A DNA stretch of 64,000 nt. It comes from Bremerella sp. JC817 (GTDB taxonomy: Bacteria > Planctomycetota > Planctomycetia > Pirellulales > Pirellulaceae). The notes beneath the pieces are model-generated. The model was not told the DNA's origin. It was given only the letters and a program-made list of their open reading frames with translations, and searched no databases. Positions 36,128 through 45,700 of this stretch are shown here, piece after piece. The translations under genes were made by a program, and so were the position numbers. The DNA lies in assembly GCF_040718835.1 (NCBI RefSeq), contig NZ_JBFEFG010000253.1, positions 1 to 64,000 of the forward strand, in the 5' to 3' direction. Position 1 is the stretch's first letter. Each line of letters opens with the position of its first letter.

Positions 36128-38437
36128 ATGGCTGTTGGTAAAGCCGTATGGGGCATCGATATCGGTCAAAGTGCGCTGAAGGCTCTTAAATGCCGCATGC
36201 ACGAAGACGGATTCTGGATGGTCGCCGAGGCATTCGACTTCATCGAATACCCAAGTCCTTTGAATCAGGCGGGTGCCGGTTCGGAAGGCCTCGTCAAAGA
36301 TGCGCTACGTGAATTCCTTTCGCGCAATGACATCCGCAACGATACCGTTTCGATTTCGGTCCCTGGTCAGGCCGGTTTGGCTCGTTTTTTTAAAGCACCG
36401 CCGGTCGAAGCCAAACGCATCGCCGACATCGTGAAGTACGAAGCGAAGCAGCAGATTCCGTTTCCATTGGAAGACGTGATCTGGGATTACCAGCCAATGC
36501 CAGGTGCCCACGAAGAAGAAGGCATCTCGCTGGAAACGGAAATCGGGATCTTCGCGATGAAACGCGATCAGATCTTCCGTTCGCTGCAGCCTTATCTCGA
36601 CACCGGTATCGACGTCGACTTCGTGCAGTTGACTCCGATCAGCTTGTACAACTTTGTCGCCAACGATCAATTGACGATCAACCCGCTCAAAGAAGAGTAC
36701 GATCCAACGAATCAGCCGAATTCGTACGTGATCGTCTCGATGGGTACCGAAACAACCGACCTGGTGATCACGAATGGTTTCCGCGTCTGGCAGCGTAGCT
36801 TGCCGATCGGTGGCAACCACTTCACCAAGCAATTGACCAAAGAGCTGAAGCTGACCTTTGCCAAGGCTGAGCACCTCAAGCGACATGCGTCCGAAGCTGA
36901 GAACGCCAAGCTGGTGTTCCAGGCGATGCGTCCGGTGTTCAACGACCTGGTCACTGAAATTCAACGTTCGATCGGGTTCTTCCAGACTTTGGACCGCAAG
37001 GCCAAGATCTCGCGAATCATTCCGATCGGTAACGGCATGAAGCTGCCAGGTCTGGTGGCTTATCTCGGTAAGAACCTGGGTTACGACGTCGTCGAACTGG
37101 ATGGCTATCAAAAGCTGACCGGCACCGATGTGACTTCAGCTCCGTCATTCCGCGAGAACATGCTTTCGTTCGCCACTTGCTATGGCTTGTGTCTGCAAGG
37201 TTTGAAGAAGTCGGCCCTGCGAACCAATCTGCTGCCGCAAGAGATTCTGGTTGATCGTATCGTTCGCCAGAAGAAGCCTTGGGCCGTCGCGGCGATCGCC
37301 TGTTTGCTGTTCGCTTGTGCTTTGAACTTCGGTTTCCACTGGCAAGCCTACAATTCGGCTCACATTCCAGAATTCACCCAGGCCACCTCCAAGGTGAAAT
37401 CGGTCGAGCAGACCAGCAACACGCTCAAGTCGACCGACACCCAGCTGATGACCGACAAAGAAAACCTTGAAGTGATCGGCCGTTACGTGGTCGGTAACGA
37501 GGAAAATCGTCGGCTCTGGCCGGAACTGATGAAGGCGATCACGACCGCCTTGCCGAAAGACCCGGATGTTGCTCCTGGTCGCGTTTCGGAAAAGCCAATC
37601 GACCAACGCCCTGACTTGCAGATCGAATCGATCGAGTCACAGTATTTCCCCGATCTCTCGCTGTGGTACACCGAGGCGGTCCAGAAGAAATATGCGGTGA
37701 CGCTCGAAAATCGAAAAGCGATCCTGCGTCGTCTTGAAGAAGGGGAAGAAGCTTCTCCTCAAATTGACGAAGCCGCGGCGGAAGAAGCTGCTGCCGAAGC
37801 CGCGGCACCAGCAGCCGCGACCGGCGAAGGCATGCCAGCAGCTGGTCCGGATGTGGTTGTGGGAACGGCAGCCGAAGAAGAAGCCAACCTCGACATCGGT
37901 GAAGTGGAAGCGGAACCAGAAGACGAACTGGCTGGACCAACCGCCGAAGAAAGTGGTTGGATCGTGCAACTCACCGGCAAGCATTATCACAATAGCCCTG
38001 CGGCCCGTGAGAACATGGGTGCCCAGTACGTGCGTAACACGATCATCGACCAACTCGATCGTGGTGAAGTCGAACTGATCAACGAGAACAGCGAACCAGA
38101 AATCGTCTCGATGAAGGAGATGGGAATCTCGCATCCGATCATCGCCGTCGACGAAGTTCCGACGTTCGAGGATATTCCGAATCCGAAGTACGAGCCGCCA
38201 GCACTGGGAATGGGTGGTGGCATGTCCGAAGATTACGGCGGCATGCAGCCGGGCAACTTCGGAACCAATCCGAACCAGCCCATTGAGCCACCGATGCTTC
38301 GCGTCAAGGTCTATCGTTTCACGGTTCAGTTCTGCTGGCGAGAATCGCCTCTCTCGAAGCGAGAGGAAGCTCGTCGTGCAGCGGAATTGGCAGAAGCAGA
38401 AGCAAACGCAGCAAATGCGGAAATGATGGAGAACTAG
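36128..38437 (+). CDS. pilM: PilM-like protein fused to a PilN-like membrane segment
   Basis: A 769-residue protein. Residues 1-370 are an actin-like PilM domain (VWGIDIGQSALKALKC, AKRIADIVKYEAKQQIPFPLEDVIWDYQ, VIVSMGTETTDLVITNGF, RIIPIGNGMKLPGLVAYLGKNLGYDV), which in type IV pili is cytoplasmic and holds the PilN N-terminus. Here a basic stretch and a membrane helix (AVAAIACLLFACALNFGF, about 381-398), a coiled-coil-like part and a periplasmic-type remainder follow in the same chain, as PilN would. An Ala/Glu-rich linker (about 540-610) and a charged C-terminal tail are extra. GAGGA precedes the ATG. First gene of the cluster. Confidence 0.85.
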   Translation: MAVGKAVWGIDIGQSALKALKCRMHEDGFWMVAEAFDFIEYPSPLNQAGAGSEGLVKDALREFLSRNDIRNDTVSISVPGQAGLARFFKAPPVEAKRIADIVKYEAKQQIPFPLEDVIWDYQPMPGAHEEEGISLETEIGIFAMKRDQIFRSLQPYLDTGIDVDFVQLTPISLYNFVANDQLTINPLKEEYDPTNQPNSYVIVSMGTETTDLVITNGFRVWQRSLPIGGNHFTKQLTKELKLTFAKAEHLKRHASEAENAKLVFQAMRPVFNDLVTEIQRSIGFFQTLDRKAKISRIIPIGNGMKLPGLVAYLGKNLGYDVVELDGYQKLTGTDVTSAPSFRENMLSFATCYGLCLQGLKKSALRTNLLPQEILVDRIVRQKKPWAVAAIACLLFACALNFGFHWQAYNSAHIPEFTQATSKVKSVEQTSNTLKSTDTQLMTDKENLEVIGRYVVGNEENRRLWPELMKAITTALPKDPDVAPGRVSEKPIDQRPDLQIESIESQYFPDLSLWYTEAVQKKYAVTLENRKAILRRLEEGEEASPQIDEAAAEEAAAEAAAPAAATGEGMPAAGPDVVVGTAAEEEANLDIGEVEAEPEDELAGPTAEESGWIVQLTGKHYHNSPAARENMGAQYVRNTIIDQLDRGEVELINENSEPEIVSMKEMGISHPIIAVDEVPTFEDIPNPKYEPPALGMGGGMSEDYGGMQPGNFGTNPNQPIEPPMLRVKVYRFTVQFCWRESPLSKREEARRAAELAEAEANAANAEMMEN

Positions 38438-38440
38438 CAC

Positions 38441-40093
38441 ATGGATAAGATTCGTCCCGTAATTGCCGCTCTCAAGAAATATTACTTCTGGGTTTGCTTG
38501 ACCATCGTGGTCTTCCTGGCGATTGCCGGTTGGTACATGTCGACGTCCAGCATCGACAAGCAGTTTGCCGAACAGAAGCAGGAAATTGAAACACGCCTGA
38601 AGTCTGCGAATCAGATTGCGATGACCTCTAACCATCCCAATCAGCAGTACGAAGAAGGCATGAAGACCTGGCTGACGAAGTATCGCGAGAACATCGATCA
38701 GGCCTGGGGAAAGAAGTGGGAAGAGCAGCAGTCGGTGCTGACCTGGCCTTCCGAACTGAACGTCGGTGGTAAGAACTTTGCCGACGCGGTCAATGGAATC
38801 CTGCTGGGGCGTCCGATCGAAGCCCTGACGGAAGAAGACAAAGAGCTTCCCGTCCGTCTCCGCGAACTCTACCGCGACTATATCAAAGAAGAATTGCCGA
38901 AAGTCGCCGACATCATCCAAGCCACCTGGGCACCAACCGCCAACGGTGGTGGTGGACGCGGCGGCATGGGTTTTGAAGGTGGCATGCCTGCGATGGGTGG
39001 TATGGGTGGTATGGGTGGCATGGGTGGCATGCCTGGAATGGAAGGGGGCGGTGGTATCGGTGGCATTCCCTTGGCGAAGCAGCCCCTAGTTCAGTGGAAC
39101 CCAACCAACCAGTCCAACATCCAGTCGAAGAGCTTCGATTGGAGTGGTGGCGGCGGTGGTGGTGGTATGGGCTTCGGTGGCGCGCCTGGCATGGGGGGCG
39201 GTCAGATGGGTGGAGGCAATCGCAATTTGCCGACAACCCACGAAGTGCTGTACGCCCAGGAAAACCTGTGGGTGCTGCAGAACCTGATGAAGATCATCGC
39301 CAAGACCAACGGCGAAATCAGCAGCCCGCATCAAGCAACCATCAAAGGTATCGACTCGATCGAATTCGGTCGCGAAGTGATGCCGATCCGTTCGCGTGTC
39401 GTGATTCCACGTTCCGCCACTCCTTCGGCTGATGGGGACGGAATGGGCGGCATGGACGCGATGATGATGGAAGGCGATCCCGGCATGGGTATGGACGGGA
39501 TGGGCATGGATAGCGAGATGGGCGGTGACGGCATGATGGGTGCCGACGGCGTCGAGCCTAACCCAGGCGACTACCGCTATGTCGACAAAGATTACAAGAA
39601 GCTGCTGGTCGAAGACTTGCGTCAAGCAACCACCGCTCCAACGACTGAGAACTATTACTTGTCGGTTGCCAAGCGTCTGCCGGTTCGTTTGCGTCTGTTC
39701 ATGGACCAGCGCGAAATCGATAAGCTGCTGGTCGAGTGTGGTAACGCCGACCTGATGGTCGAAGTTCGCCAGGTCCGTATCAATCCAACGTCCAACGGTG
39801 CCGCTGGCGGCATGGGTGGCGGTGGTGCACCAGGGATGAACTTTGGTGGTGGTATGGCCGGCATGGGGGGTGAAGATTTCGGCATGCCTGGTGGTGGCGG
39901 CCGTGGCCAGAATGGCGACGGTGCCGAACAGAGCGAAAAGATCTTCGACGGAATGGTCGAGATCTACGGCATCATTTACATCTACAACCCGGTCAACAAA
40001 GACCTGTTGTGGCCTGAAGGTTCGCGTCCTGAAGGATCGACGACCGAAGGGGAATCGACAGAAACCGCTGGCGTCGCGACGACTAGCCGTTAG
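38441..40093 (+). CDS. Single-pass membrane protein with Gly/Met-rich linkers, PilO position
   Basis: A 550-residue protein starting three bases after the PilM-like stop. One membrane helix (YYFWVCLTIVVFLAIAGWYM, about 14-33) is followed by a helical region, a Gly/Met-rich linker (about 168-270), a conserved-looking segment (THEVLYAQENLWVLQNLMKIIAKTN), a second Met/Gly/Asp linker (about 335-370), then RLPVRLRLFMDQREIDKLLVECGNADLMVEVRQVRI, which recalls the PilO-type ferredoxin-like fold, and a third Gly-rich linker. PilO assignment rests on position, topology and this block; I would not defend it further. Encoded downstream of pilM and probably co-transcribed. Confidence 0.7.
   Translation: MDKIRPVIAALKKYYFWVCLTIVVFLAIAGWYMSTSSIDKQFAEQKQEIETRLKSANQIAMTSNHPNQQYEEGMKTWLTKYRENIDQAWGKKWEEQQSVLTWPSELNVGGKNFADAVNGILLGRPIEALTEEDKELPVRLRELYRDYIKEELPKVADIIQATWAPTANGGGGRGGMGFEGGMPAMGGMGGMGGMGGMPGMEGGGGIGGIPLAKQPLVQWNPTNQSNIQSKSFDWSGGGGGGGMGFGGAPGMGGGQMGGGNRNLPTTHEVLYAQENLWVLQNLMKIIAKTNGEISSPHQATIKGIDSIEFGREVMPIRSRVVIPRSATPSADGDGMGGMDAMMMEGDPGMGMDGMGMDSEMGGDGMMGADGVEPNPGDYRYVDKDYKKLLVEDLRQATTAPTTENYYLSVAKRLPVRLRLFMDQREIDKLLVECGNADLMVEVRQVRINPTSNGAAGGMGGGGAPGMNFGGGMAGMGGEDFGMPGGGGRGQNGDGAEQSEKIFDGMVEIYGIIYIYNPVNKDLLWPEGSRPEGSTTEGESTETAGVATTSR
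38993..39028 (+). repeat. Tandem 9-bp repeat ATGGGTGGY within a coding region
   Basis: Four in-frame copies of ATGGGTGGT/C encode (MGG)4 inside the first Gly/Met linker. In-frame 9-bp units can change number without frameshift. Confidence 0.85.
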
Positions 40094-40170
40094 GCCGTCC
40101 TCGTCGATCCCCTCGACCTTTTCTTCTCTCACAATCGGATGGTTCGGAACAGAATAAGGATTACACCGTC

Positions 40171-42387
40171 ATGAAGAAGCTTGATCTACAGAGCGGCGGG
40201 CTAAAAACCAAGCTGATTCTGCATGTCGAAAAGCTCGTCTTCGGATTGGCTATTCTGCTGGTGGCAGCGTTCGTTTATTTCGGAACGCAACAGAAATCGA
40301 TCACCACGAAGCCAGACGATCTCGTTCAAGCGGCCGAGAAGGCGCGTAACAACATCGAAAAGCTGACCTGGGACGAAGTCGAAGGGGAACGCTGGGTGCC
40401 GCCGGAATATCGGACGGCGGCCGTGCGAGCGAGCAAGCCAATTCCGTTGGCTCCCTACGAAACGCCATCGAGCCTGCGGGTTCGCCACAAGGAAAGCATC
40501 GAAAAGCGAGCCGATCCGAAGATCATTCCGCTCGAGAAGCTGGAAGTGGTCGCAGGTTTCGCGCCTTTCGCTTACCTCAGCTCGAATCAGGCTGCCAACG
40601 GCGGTGGTTTTATGCGGGGTGAAGGTGGCGGTCCATCGATGCCAGGTGCCGGGTACGACATGTACTCGGGCATGTCAGGCGAAGGGATGGGGGGCTCCGA
40701 TGCTAATTCTCCTCCGACGTTGACGCCAGAACAAATGGCGATGCTTGGTTCGCAAAAGGGTGGAACCGGTGGCGATATCGAAGGTAAGTACTTTGTTGCG
40801 ATCACCGGTTTGGCTCCGCTGAAGCGTCAGTTGGACTTGTACAACGCGGCCTTCAAAGATCGTGCGAACTACATCGAATCACGCGACTATCCCAAGTACG
40901 TTCACTTCGCGGTCGAACGTCGTACCCAGAACCCTGATGGTTCGTGGGGCGAATGGGAAAAGCCATTCAACATCAAACAAGAACGCTGGATCTCGCGTTA
41001 CCGCTGGGCATTCGTTCCCGACGAAATCGCACCTCCAGAATTTCTCGATCCTGTTCTGAGCTTCCCAATGCCACCGATCCTGCTGTTCGATCCGGACCGC
41101 TGGGGACGTCATTCGGAAGTGCCTGAGTTCGAGCCGATGGATCAAATGGCAATGAACGAAGGGAGCGGGATGGGTAACTTCGACGAAATGCCCATGGGCG
41201 GAATTGAAGACTTCCCTGGCGTCGATCCAGGCTTCGGCATGGGTGGCAGCGGAATGGAAGGTGGCTACGGTGGTCCTGGTGGCGGTCGTATGCCGGGCAT
41301 GGGTGGCATGCCAGGGATCGGCGGAATGCCAGGCATGGGTGGTGGCCGTAATGGTTACGACTCGATGATCGCACGCCCTGGCTTCATTCGTCGTCCAACT
41401 GGAACTGCTGGTGTTGGTCCAGGCGGCATGATGGGAGGTGGTATGGAAGGTGGGCCTGGCGGCGGTAGCTTCGCGACGTCGCCATTCGATGCCGAGAACA
41501 AAATGTTCCGCTTCTACGATACGAGCGTCTCGCCACATAAGTCGTATCAGTACCGCGTGCAGTTATTCCTGGAAGATCCAAACAATCCACAGAACTACCA
41601 GGAAGCTCCGCCAGTGCGAGCTCTGGAATCTTCGGTATTAGCTCGTATCGAACCAGAACGTCAGAAGATCATGAAGGCCATGCAGCAGCAAGGCGCCGGA
41701 ATGTCGCGTCCAAATGGTCAGGCCAACGCGACTGCCCCAGTGCACGAGTTCTGGCGAACGACCGAGTTCAGCGAGCCAAGCCCAACTGTGCGTGTTCCTT
41801 CCAGTGCTGATGTGTTGGCCGGTCCGGTCGATGCTGGGCGTACGATCTATCGCCAGGGGTCGCGTCGCGAAGTGATGCGTACCGCGGAACCAACGGCAAC
41901 CGTTCTGGCGATGCGATGGGATCCACGCGATGTCGTGAAGGCTTTGGTCACCAAAGAACTGAAGGACGTCAAACGTGGTACCACGGTCGAATACAAGGGG
42001 GACATGTGGGTCCTCGATCCTTCGACTTACCAGTTCAAGCGACCTTGGGCTTTGGATGCCGATACGAAAGACCAGGAATACACGCTCAAGACCGGCTATA
42101 CGGTTTTGGATATGCGTGGTGGTGACGACACCGCTGGTAAGTACACCGACGAGAACAACGACAAGTTGAAGACGCCGGGCGAAATCTTGATTCTGGATGA
42201 TGCAGGTAACATCCATATCAAGACCGAAATTGACGAAGTGAAAGAGTTCACCAAGTTCAACTTCAGCAAGCCGGAAGTGAAACGTACGCGTCGTGAACGG
42301 GACGATCCATACTCTTCGGAAGGTGGACCTCCTGGAATGTACGACGACTACGGTGGTGGTGAAGGTGGCTCACGCCGTCGTCGCTAA
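40171..42387 (+). CDS. Single-pass membrane protein with Gly/Met-rich linkers, PilP position
   Basis: A 738-residue protein with AAGGA 10 bases before the ATG. A membrane helix lies at about residues 18-37 (VFGLAILLVAAFVYF) in a type II topology, then a helical segment, two Gly/Met-rich linkers (about 146-185 and 335-430) and between them a domain with strands GKYFVAITGLAPLKRQLDLYNAAFKDRANYIESRDYPKYVHFAVERR. The C-terminal part (about 430-700) includes RFYDTSVSPHKSYQYRVQLFLEDPNNPQNY and ends in SRRRR. No family was recognised. Position before the secretin gene suggests the role of PilP/GspC, linking platform to pore. Confidence 0.65.
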   Translation: MKKLDLQSGGLKTKLILHVEKLVFGLAILLVAAFVYFGTQQKSITTKPDDLVQAAEKARNNIEKLTWDEVEGERWVPPEYRTAAVRASKPIPLAPYETPSSLRVRHKESIEKRADPKIIPLEKLEVVAGFAPFAYLSSNQAANGGGFMRGEGGGPSMPGAGYDMYSGMSGEGMGGSDANSPPTLTPEQMAMLGSQKGGTGGDIEGKYFVAITGLAPLKRQLDLYNAAFKDRANYIESRDYPKYVHFAVERRTQNPDGSWGEWEKPFNIKQERWISRYRWAFVPDEIAPPEFLDPVLSFPMPPILLFDPDRWGRHSEVPEFEPMDQMAMNEGSGMGNFDEMPMGGIEDFPGVDPGFGMGGSGMEGGYGGPGGGRMPGMGGMPGIGGMPGMGGGRNGYDSMIARPGFIRRPTGTAGVGPGGMMGGGMEGGPGGGSFATSPFDAENKMFRFYDTSVSPHKSYQYRVQLFLEDPNNPQNYQEAPPVRALESSVLARIEPERQKIMKAMQQQGAGMSRPNGQANATAPVHEFWRTTEFSEPSPTVRVPSSADVLAGPVDAGRTIYRQGSRREVMRTAEPTATVLAMRWDPRDVVKALVTKELKDVKRGTTVEYKGDMWVLDPSTYQFKRPWALDADTKDQEYTLKTGYTVLDMRGGDDTAGKYTDENNDKLKTPGEILILDDAGNIHIKTEIDEVKEFTKFNFSKPEVKRTRRERDDPYSSEGGPPGMYDDYGGGEGGSRRRR

Positions 42388-42412
42388 CGCCGCGCATAAG
42401 ATGAATCCTCGA

Positions 42413-42446
42413 AAGGGACGTTTCTTCGGAAGCGTCCCTTTTTTTT
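42413..42446 (+). terminator. Strong terminator between platform genes and secretin gene
   Basis: AAGGGACG (42413-42420) and CGTCCCTT (42433-42440) with a TTTC/GGAA inner part and a run of eight T residues. It separates the three platform genes from the secretin gene. Confidence 0.9.
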
Positions 42447-42608
42447 GCGCCGCCTGATTTCGCGAGAAAAACATCTATTGAGCCGTTTCTGGCTTCCAGG
42501 TACCGTTGCTTCCCGGCGATTTTGCGCTGTTGTCCCGGCTGAAAGGCCTTGCTAGCAGAGCATTTAACTAGTTTTCCAAAAATAATCGAGCGCGCCGACA
42601 AAGCGACC

Positions 42609-42637
42609 TTGACCCAGTTTTGGCAAGCCGGTATTTA
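42609..42637 (+). promoter_or_regulatory. Candidate promoter of the secretin gene
   Basis: TTGACC (5/6 match), 17 bases, TATTTA (3/6 match). The leader would be about 137 bases. Weak -10; supported mainly by the need for a promoter after the terminator. Confidence 0.35.
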
Positions 42638-42779
42638 ACCGCCTCACCTAGAAATGCAAGGATGCAGATTCACCAGTACGCGCGGCACGTGGGCGCTGGC
42701 AAACGGGCATTTATTGAGCTCGTTGGCTTGCGGTCCCTCGTCATAAACGTGTCGCCGTGAGGGGAAGGATAGGAACACC

Positions 42780-45700
42780 ATGAATCATTCTCGGTCGATC
42801 CCAATAAACGCGGATCGCAGGCTGCCACAAGTTCAGACAAGGAGAGTCGCGTTGAATTTGGCCACGCGTGTGCTTACAGCCGGTCTCATTGCCGTGCTGT
42901 GCTTCAGCACTGGGAAAGGGGTCGTCGCAAATCCGTTGACCGAGATTGAGCTCGTCACGTCAATGTCGACGACCGGTCAACAACAGGGTTCGCTGTACGA
43001 TCAGCAGAAGCAGGAAGAGGTTCTGCGGGCCGCTCGCCAGGCGATGCGGGCCCAAGACTTCCAACGTGCCGAAGCGTTGATTCAGCAGGCTCGTCAATTC
43101 CAAGTTCCGGCTGACCCAGCTTTCAGCAAGTTCAGCGACTCGCCTGAAAAGGCCGCTCGCGATCTGGCTGAGCTCAAGGCTGCCCAGAGCGATCCAGAAG
43201 TTGCCGCTCGCAAGATGCTCGGTCAGTCTCCGGACATGACTCAGCAGATGGCCGCGGAAGCACTGGCTCGTGGCAAGGCTGCCCTGGCAAGTGGTCAGAC
43301 CAACGCTGCCCTGAACTATTACGAACAAGCCGCCAAGGCTGGTCCCAACTTCCAGTCGGCCGATTACTCGGTGGCTGCCTTCCGTCGCGATCTGATCGCG
43401 AGCGGAATTCAGTCGTCGGTGCTCGGTGGCGAAATGGTTTCGACCGAAGCTCCCGCAGGTGGCATGGCTCGTCTGCCCCAGGTGAACGAATCGCCTGAAC
43501 CGGCAATGACCGCTAACCCATACGCTTCTTCGCAAGGCAACGCGGAAACGGCTCGCCGAATGCTCCTTCAAGCTCGTCTTGAACTGGCACGCGGCAACGT
43601 CGCTCTGGCCGAAAAGATGGTTCGCCAGGTCCAAGCCCTGGGGCTCGTCTATCCGGCTCACCAGGACTCGCCTGAGAATGTCGACTATCTGATCCGCAAG
43701 CTGAATCAGGTCTCTGCCTCGCCGGTTGGTCCTCAGTCGGCTTTCATGTTTGGTGAAGTGCTGCTGCAACAGGCTGAAGGCTTGATGCTGTATGGCAAGT
43801 ATGACATTGCCGAGCAGATGACTCGCCAGGTTCAGTCGATGAACCTCGACTTCCAACGTGCTCGTGTTACGCCTGATCGACTGCTGACGGAAATCAGCCG
43901 ACGTCGAAGCGGTGACGCAGGTGGTTCGGCCGCATCGCCAGCCGCGGCTCAAACTGCTGGTGGCGACGCCCGCTCGCAGGAACAAGCAATCCTGGTGCAA
44001 GCCAAGGCCGCCCTCGATCGTGGTGACATCGGCACTGCCGAAGCCTTCACGGTGCAAGCCGCCAACATTGGCAACCGCAACTATCAGCAAGGTGACGTTC
44101 GCCCTGACATCATGATGCTGGAAATCAGCCGAGCCAAGGCTTCCAGCCCGGTTCGTCAGGCCAGCGGAACCGAAGGCCCGATGGGTGCCGGTTTCCCGGT
44201 TGCTCAAGGTATCTACAATCCAGCCATGGACAGCACTCGCAACATGCCTGCTTCGGCACAGCAAGGTGCGACCGGTCAGGCTGGCATGCGTTACCTGCAC
44301 GAAGGTGAACAAGCTCTGAGCTCCGGCGACAAGCTGAAGGCTCGCAAGTTGTTCGAGGAAGCCTGGAAGTACGAAGGCCAACTCGATCCAACCTCGCGTC
44401 AGCGTCTGCAGGACTACCTCCAGTACCAGACCACTCCAGTTACCAACGGTGTTGCTCAGACCAGCAATCCTTCGCCTCTCAGCGAAATCGATGCTCGTCA
44501 GAAGGTGATGCTGACCCAGTTGACCGCCGAGATCACTCGCGAACAGTCGCAAGCCGACGCCATCCGCGAACTCGATCCGAAGGGTGCCTTGGATAAGCTG
44601 AAGAAGGTTCGCGTAACGGTTGACGAATCGTCGATCGACGCGGTTGCCAAGAAGCAGCTGTTGGCTCGTGTCGATCGTAGCATCGAATCGATGGAAAGCT
44701 ACATCGACGTTAACAAGGCTCAGATCGAACTGAACGAGCAGAACGCTGCCGTCAGTGCCGCTGTGAAGCGTGATCGTGACCTCGATCTGGAAGTCAACAA
44801 CAAGTTGGCCCAGATGACCGAACAGTTCAACGAACTGATGGACCAGCAACGTTGGCAGGAAGCGGAAGTGATCGCTCGCCAGGCTCGCGAAATGGATCCG
44901 GAAAATCCGATCGTCCAAACGCTGATCTGGAAAGCAAAGTTCGCTCGCCGCACCTATCAAAACCTGGCTCTGCAGGATGATAAAGAAACGGCCGTCTGGC
45001 AGTCGCTGATGAATGTCGACCTCGCGTCGATTCCATTCGACGACAACAATCCCATGGCCTTCGGCGATCCGAAGGAATGGAAAGACATGACCGAGCGTCG
45101 CCGACGCTGGTTGGCTGAGAACTCGCAGATCTCGGAAGACGAAGTCGAGATTCGCAAGGCTCTGAAGACCAAGGTCGACGTCAAGTTCAACCGCCAGTCG
45201 CTGCAAAGCGTGATGGAAACTCTGGGCAACATGGTCGGCATCAACGTGATGCTGGATCCACGCGGCCTGGCAGCAGAAGGTATTACCTACGACACCGAAA
45301 TCACCATCAACATGCAGCAGGCTGTTCGTCTGGACAGTGCTTTGAACCACATCCTTCAGCCACTGCGGTTGAGCTATGTGATTCGTGACGAGGCCCTGGT
45401 CATCACCAGCGAATCGTTCCGAAGCCGCAATGTTTATCAGAAGGTGTACAACGTCGCCGACCTGGTGCTGCCGATTCCGAACTTTGTGCCAAGCTACAAC
45501 ATGGGTCTTCCTGGTGCCATTAAGGCTGCCTACGAAAGCCAAGGCTTGACCGGTTCGCCAATGGGCACCCTCGGTGGTACGAGCCCAACCTCGTTGTTCG
45601 CTCAGAACCAAGACATCAACAGCAACTCGGCTCTCGCCCAGGTTCCTAACGGCTTCATCCCAGGCATGGGAAGTGGTCAGACGGTTTCGGGGCAGCCTCA

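Larger units (their letters stand above)
42388..42779. other. Spacer upstream of the secretin gene
   Basis: A 392-base spacer holding the terminator above and a promoter candidate at 42609-42637. No gene is seen. Confidence 0.6.

Noticed and set aside
37637..38920. 427-codon minus-strand open frame across the PilM-like/PilO-position junction
   Set aside because: Antisense to two supported genes; Arg/Phe/His-rich product without domains.
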